Shown: positions 5,193-6,283 of the stretch, piece by piece
How positions within the stretch are numbered: position 1 is the stretch's first letter
Layout: each line of letters starts with the position of its first letter
Assembly: GCA_012838715.1 (NCBI GenBank)
Contig: DUOR01000353.1
Span: forward strand, 1 to 6,283
Length of the DNA stretch: 6,283 nt
Direction of reading: 5' to 3'
Source of the DNA: Actinomycetales bacterium
GTDB taxonomy: Bacteria; Actinomycetota; Actinomycetes; Mycobacteriales; Mycobacteriaceae
Notes under the pieces: model-generated
What the model saw: the letters and a program-made list of their open reading frames with translations, nothing else
Databases searched by the model: none
What the model was told of the DNA's origin: nothing
Program-made: the position numbers and the translations under genes

Positions 5193-6283
5193 GCCCGGGC
5201 CGCGCGGGCCGAACGGACCGTCGTCGCGGTGACGGCGGCGATGATCGTGGTCACGGGCACCGCCAGCGTCAGGCCCAGCGCGCCGACGGCGGAGCGGAGC
5301 AGCTCGGTGGCGACGACGTCGGAGGTCAGCACCTGCGTCAGCGGCCGGTCGACGACCGCCAACAGCAGCGTCATCGGCAGCGCCGCGCCCATGTACGCCA
5401 GCACCAGCGTGTAGACCATCGACGCGATGTGATCGCGGCCCACCCGCATCGCGGAGGTGAACAGGGCCATCGGCCGCGCGCCCGGGTCGGCCTCCGCCAG
5501 TTCGGTGACCGTCGACGCCTGCGCGATGGTCACGTCGTTGAGCACGCCCAGCGTGCCGACGATGAACCCCGCGAGCATCAGACCGGTGACGCTGACCGTC
5601 GGGAGGTACAGCTGGATCAGCAGGTTCGAATCGTCGGCCAGGCCGCGCAGGTTCGCCGAACCGATGGCCAGGTGCGCCAACCCGGCCGAGACAACCAGCG
5701 ACGTGAGCGTGCCGCCGAGCGCCGCCGCCGACTTCCAGTTCACCCCGTGGACCAGGAACATCACCGGGAACAGGATCGCCGCGCCGACCACCACCGCCAA
5801 CGCCACCGGCGGTCCGCCGCGCAACAGCGCCGGGATGAGGAACACGCCCATCAGCGCCAGCGTCACCGCCAGGCCGACGATCGCGCGGACGCCCCGCCAC
5901 GCCGCCACCGCGACGATGGCCAACGCCGTGACCGCCAGCCACGCGCCCAACGGCACCGTGCGGTTCATGTCCAGGAAGGCGTACAGCGCGGATCCGTCCG
6001 GGTTCTCGTGCTTCGCCAACAGGATCTCGTCGCCCTCGGACAGCTCCGGGTCGCCCGGCATGCCGGACGTCTGCAGCAGAGTGCGCCGGCCCTCGTCCGG
6101 GCCGTCCATGATGTCGACGATGGCGACGGAGCAGCCGCCGTCGCCGGAACCACCCTCCGCCGGCGTTTCCGCCGGTGCGCCGGGAGGAGTGCCCGGCTGT
6201 CCGCCCGGGCCGCCCGGGCCACCCGGGGCTCCCGGCGGCGGTCCACCCGGGGCCGGGGCACCGTCGAACACGCGCCCCACGTC
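5189..6283 (-). CDS. YibE/F-like multi-pass membrane protein (N-terminus outside the window)
   Basis: The visible 364 or so residues belong to the YibE/F-like family, whose molecular function is not established. Numbering from the GTG codon at 6280 (not claimed as the start), residues 8-46 are a Pro/Gly-rich segment, 50-107 a small domain with CSVAIVDIMDGPDEG and an LSEGDEILL barrel-like stretch ending in FLDMNR, and 111-352 about seven membrane segments (near 111-127, 131-151, 158-178, 184-206, 225-245, 285-307, 328-352). The strongest hallmark is GVLNDVTIAQASTVTEL (245-261). The first membrane segment expected before the extracytoplasmic domain lies beyond the window. The frame stays open to the edge, so the gene is cut here rather than broken. 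The stop overlaps the glycosylase start. A role in transport is only a guess from topology. Confidence 0.9.
   Translation of the reverse strand, partial: DVGRVFDGAPAPGGPPPGAPGGPGGPGGQPGTPPGAPAETPAEGGSGDGGCSVAIVDIMDGPDEGRRTLLQTSGMPGDPELSEGDEILLAKHENPDGSALYAFLDMNRTVPLGAWLAVTALAIVAVAAWRGVRAIVGLAVTLALMGVFLIPALLRGGPPVALAVVVGAAILFPVMFLVHGVNWKSAAALGGTLTSLVVSAGLAHLAIGSANLRGLADDSNLLIQLYLPTVSVTGLMLAGFIVGTLGVLNDVTIAQASTVTELAEADPGARPMALFTSAMRVGRDHIASMVYTLVLAYMGAALPMTLLLAVVDRPLTQVLTSDVVATELLRSAVGALGLTLAVPVTTIIAAVTATTVRSARAARA
6204..6239 (-). repeat. Degenerate 9-bp repeat coding for Gly/Pro triplets
   Basis: Four adjacent 9-base units (6204-6212, 6213-6221, 6222-6230, 6231-6239) begin CCCGG on the + strand, the first two differing by one base. 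On the - strand they code for Gly-Pro-Gly-like triplets inside the Pro/Gly-rich segment of the YibE/F-like protein. This is a likely flexible, extracytoplasmic linker and a possible length-variable tract. Confidence 0.7.

Noticed and set aside
5193..5942. An N-terminal extension of the glycosylase of about 250 residues, suggesting a fusion protein
   Set aside because: The extension is a frame-shifted reading of the YibE/F-like gene and lacks domains; the ATG at 5192 fits the overlap and family length.

Overview
The window is high-GC DNA of actinobacterial character, with nearly every third codon position G or C. The overall set of genes (a YibE/F-type membrane protein, a UDP-glucose dehydrogenase with an apparently leaderless start, and a Tat-type lipoprotein signal) points to a Corynebacterium-like member of the Mycobacteriales. 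The genus is inferred from general family resemblance only. The coding content is mostly ordinary and very tightly packed, with six genes and no RNA genes, CRISPR arrays or insertion sequences recognised.

Region 1 (1-2888, + strand) is the 3' part of an osmoprotectant (glycine betaine/choline/carnitine class) ABC importer operon. It holds the end of the ATPase, two different permease subunits and a Tat-type lipoprotein substrate-binding protein. Each gene starts inside the stop codon of the one before (ATGA overlaps), so translation is probably coupled and the four products form one complex: lipoprotein receptor outside, permease heterodimer in the membrane, ATPase inside. The first permease has an unusual lysine/glycine-rich repeat tail.

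Region 2 (2889-3032) is a 144-base intergenic stretch with three short inverted repeats followed by a -10-like box placed exactly for a leaderless transcript of the next gene.

Region 3 (3033-4373, + strand) is a complete UDP-glucose 6-dehydrogenase gene, which makes UDP-glucuronate for cell-surface glycans. It is followed by a long GC-rich hairpin (4409-4453) that fits the + strand transcript and sits between convergent genes.

Region 4 (4467-6283, - strand) has a YibE/F-like multi-pass membrane protein, truncated by the window edge, overlapping by ATGA with a downstream AlkD-type HEAT-repeat DNA glycosylase that keeps the known active-site residues. No new defence or mobile system is evident. 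The most unusual signals are short in-frame tandem repeats at or near the ends of four of the six genes, the coupling of a membrane protein to a DNA repair enzyme, and the architecture of the two intergenic regions.
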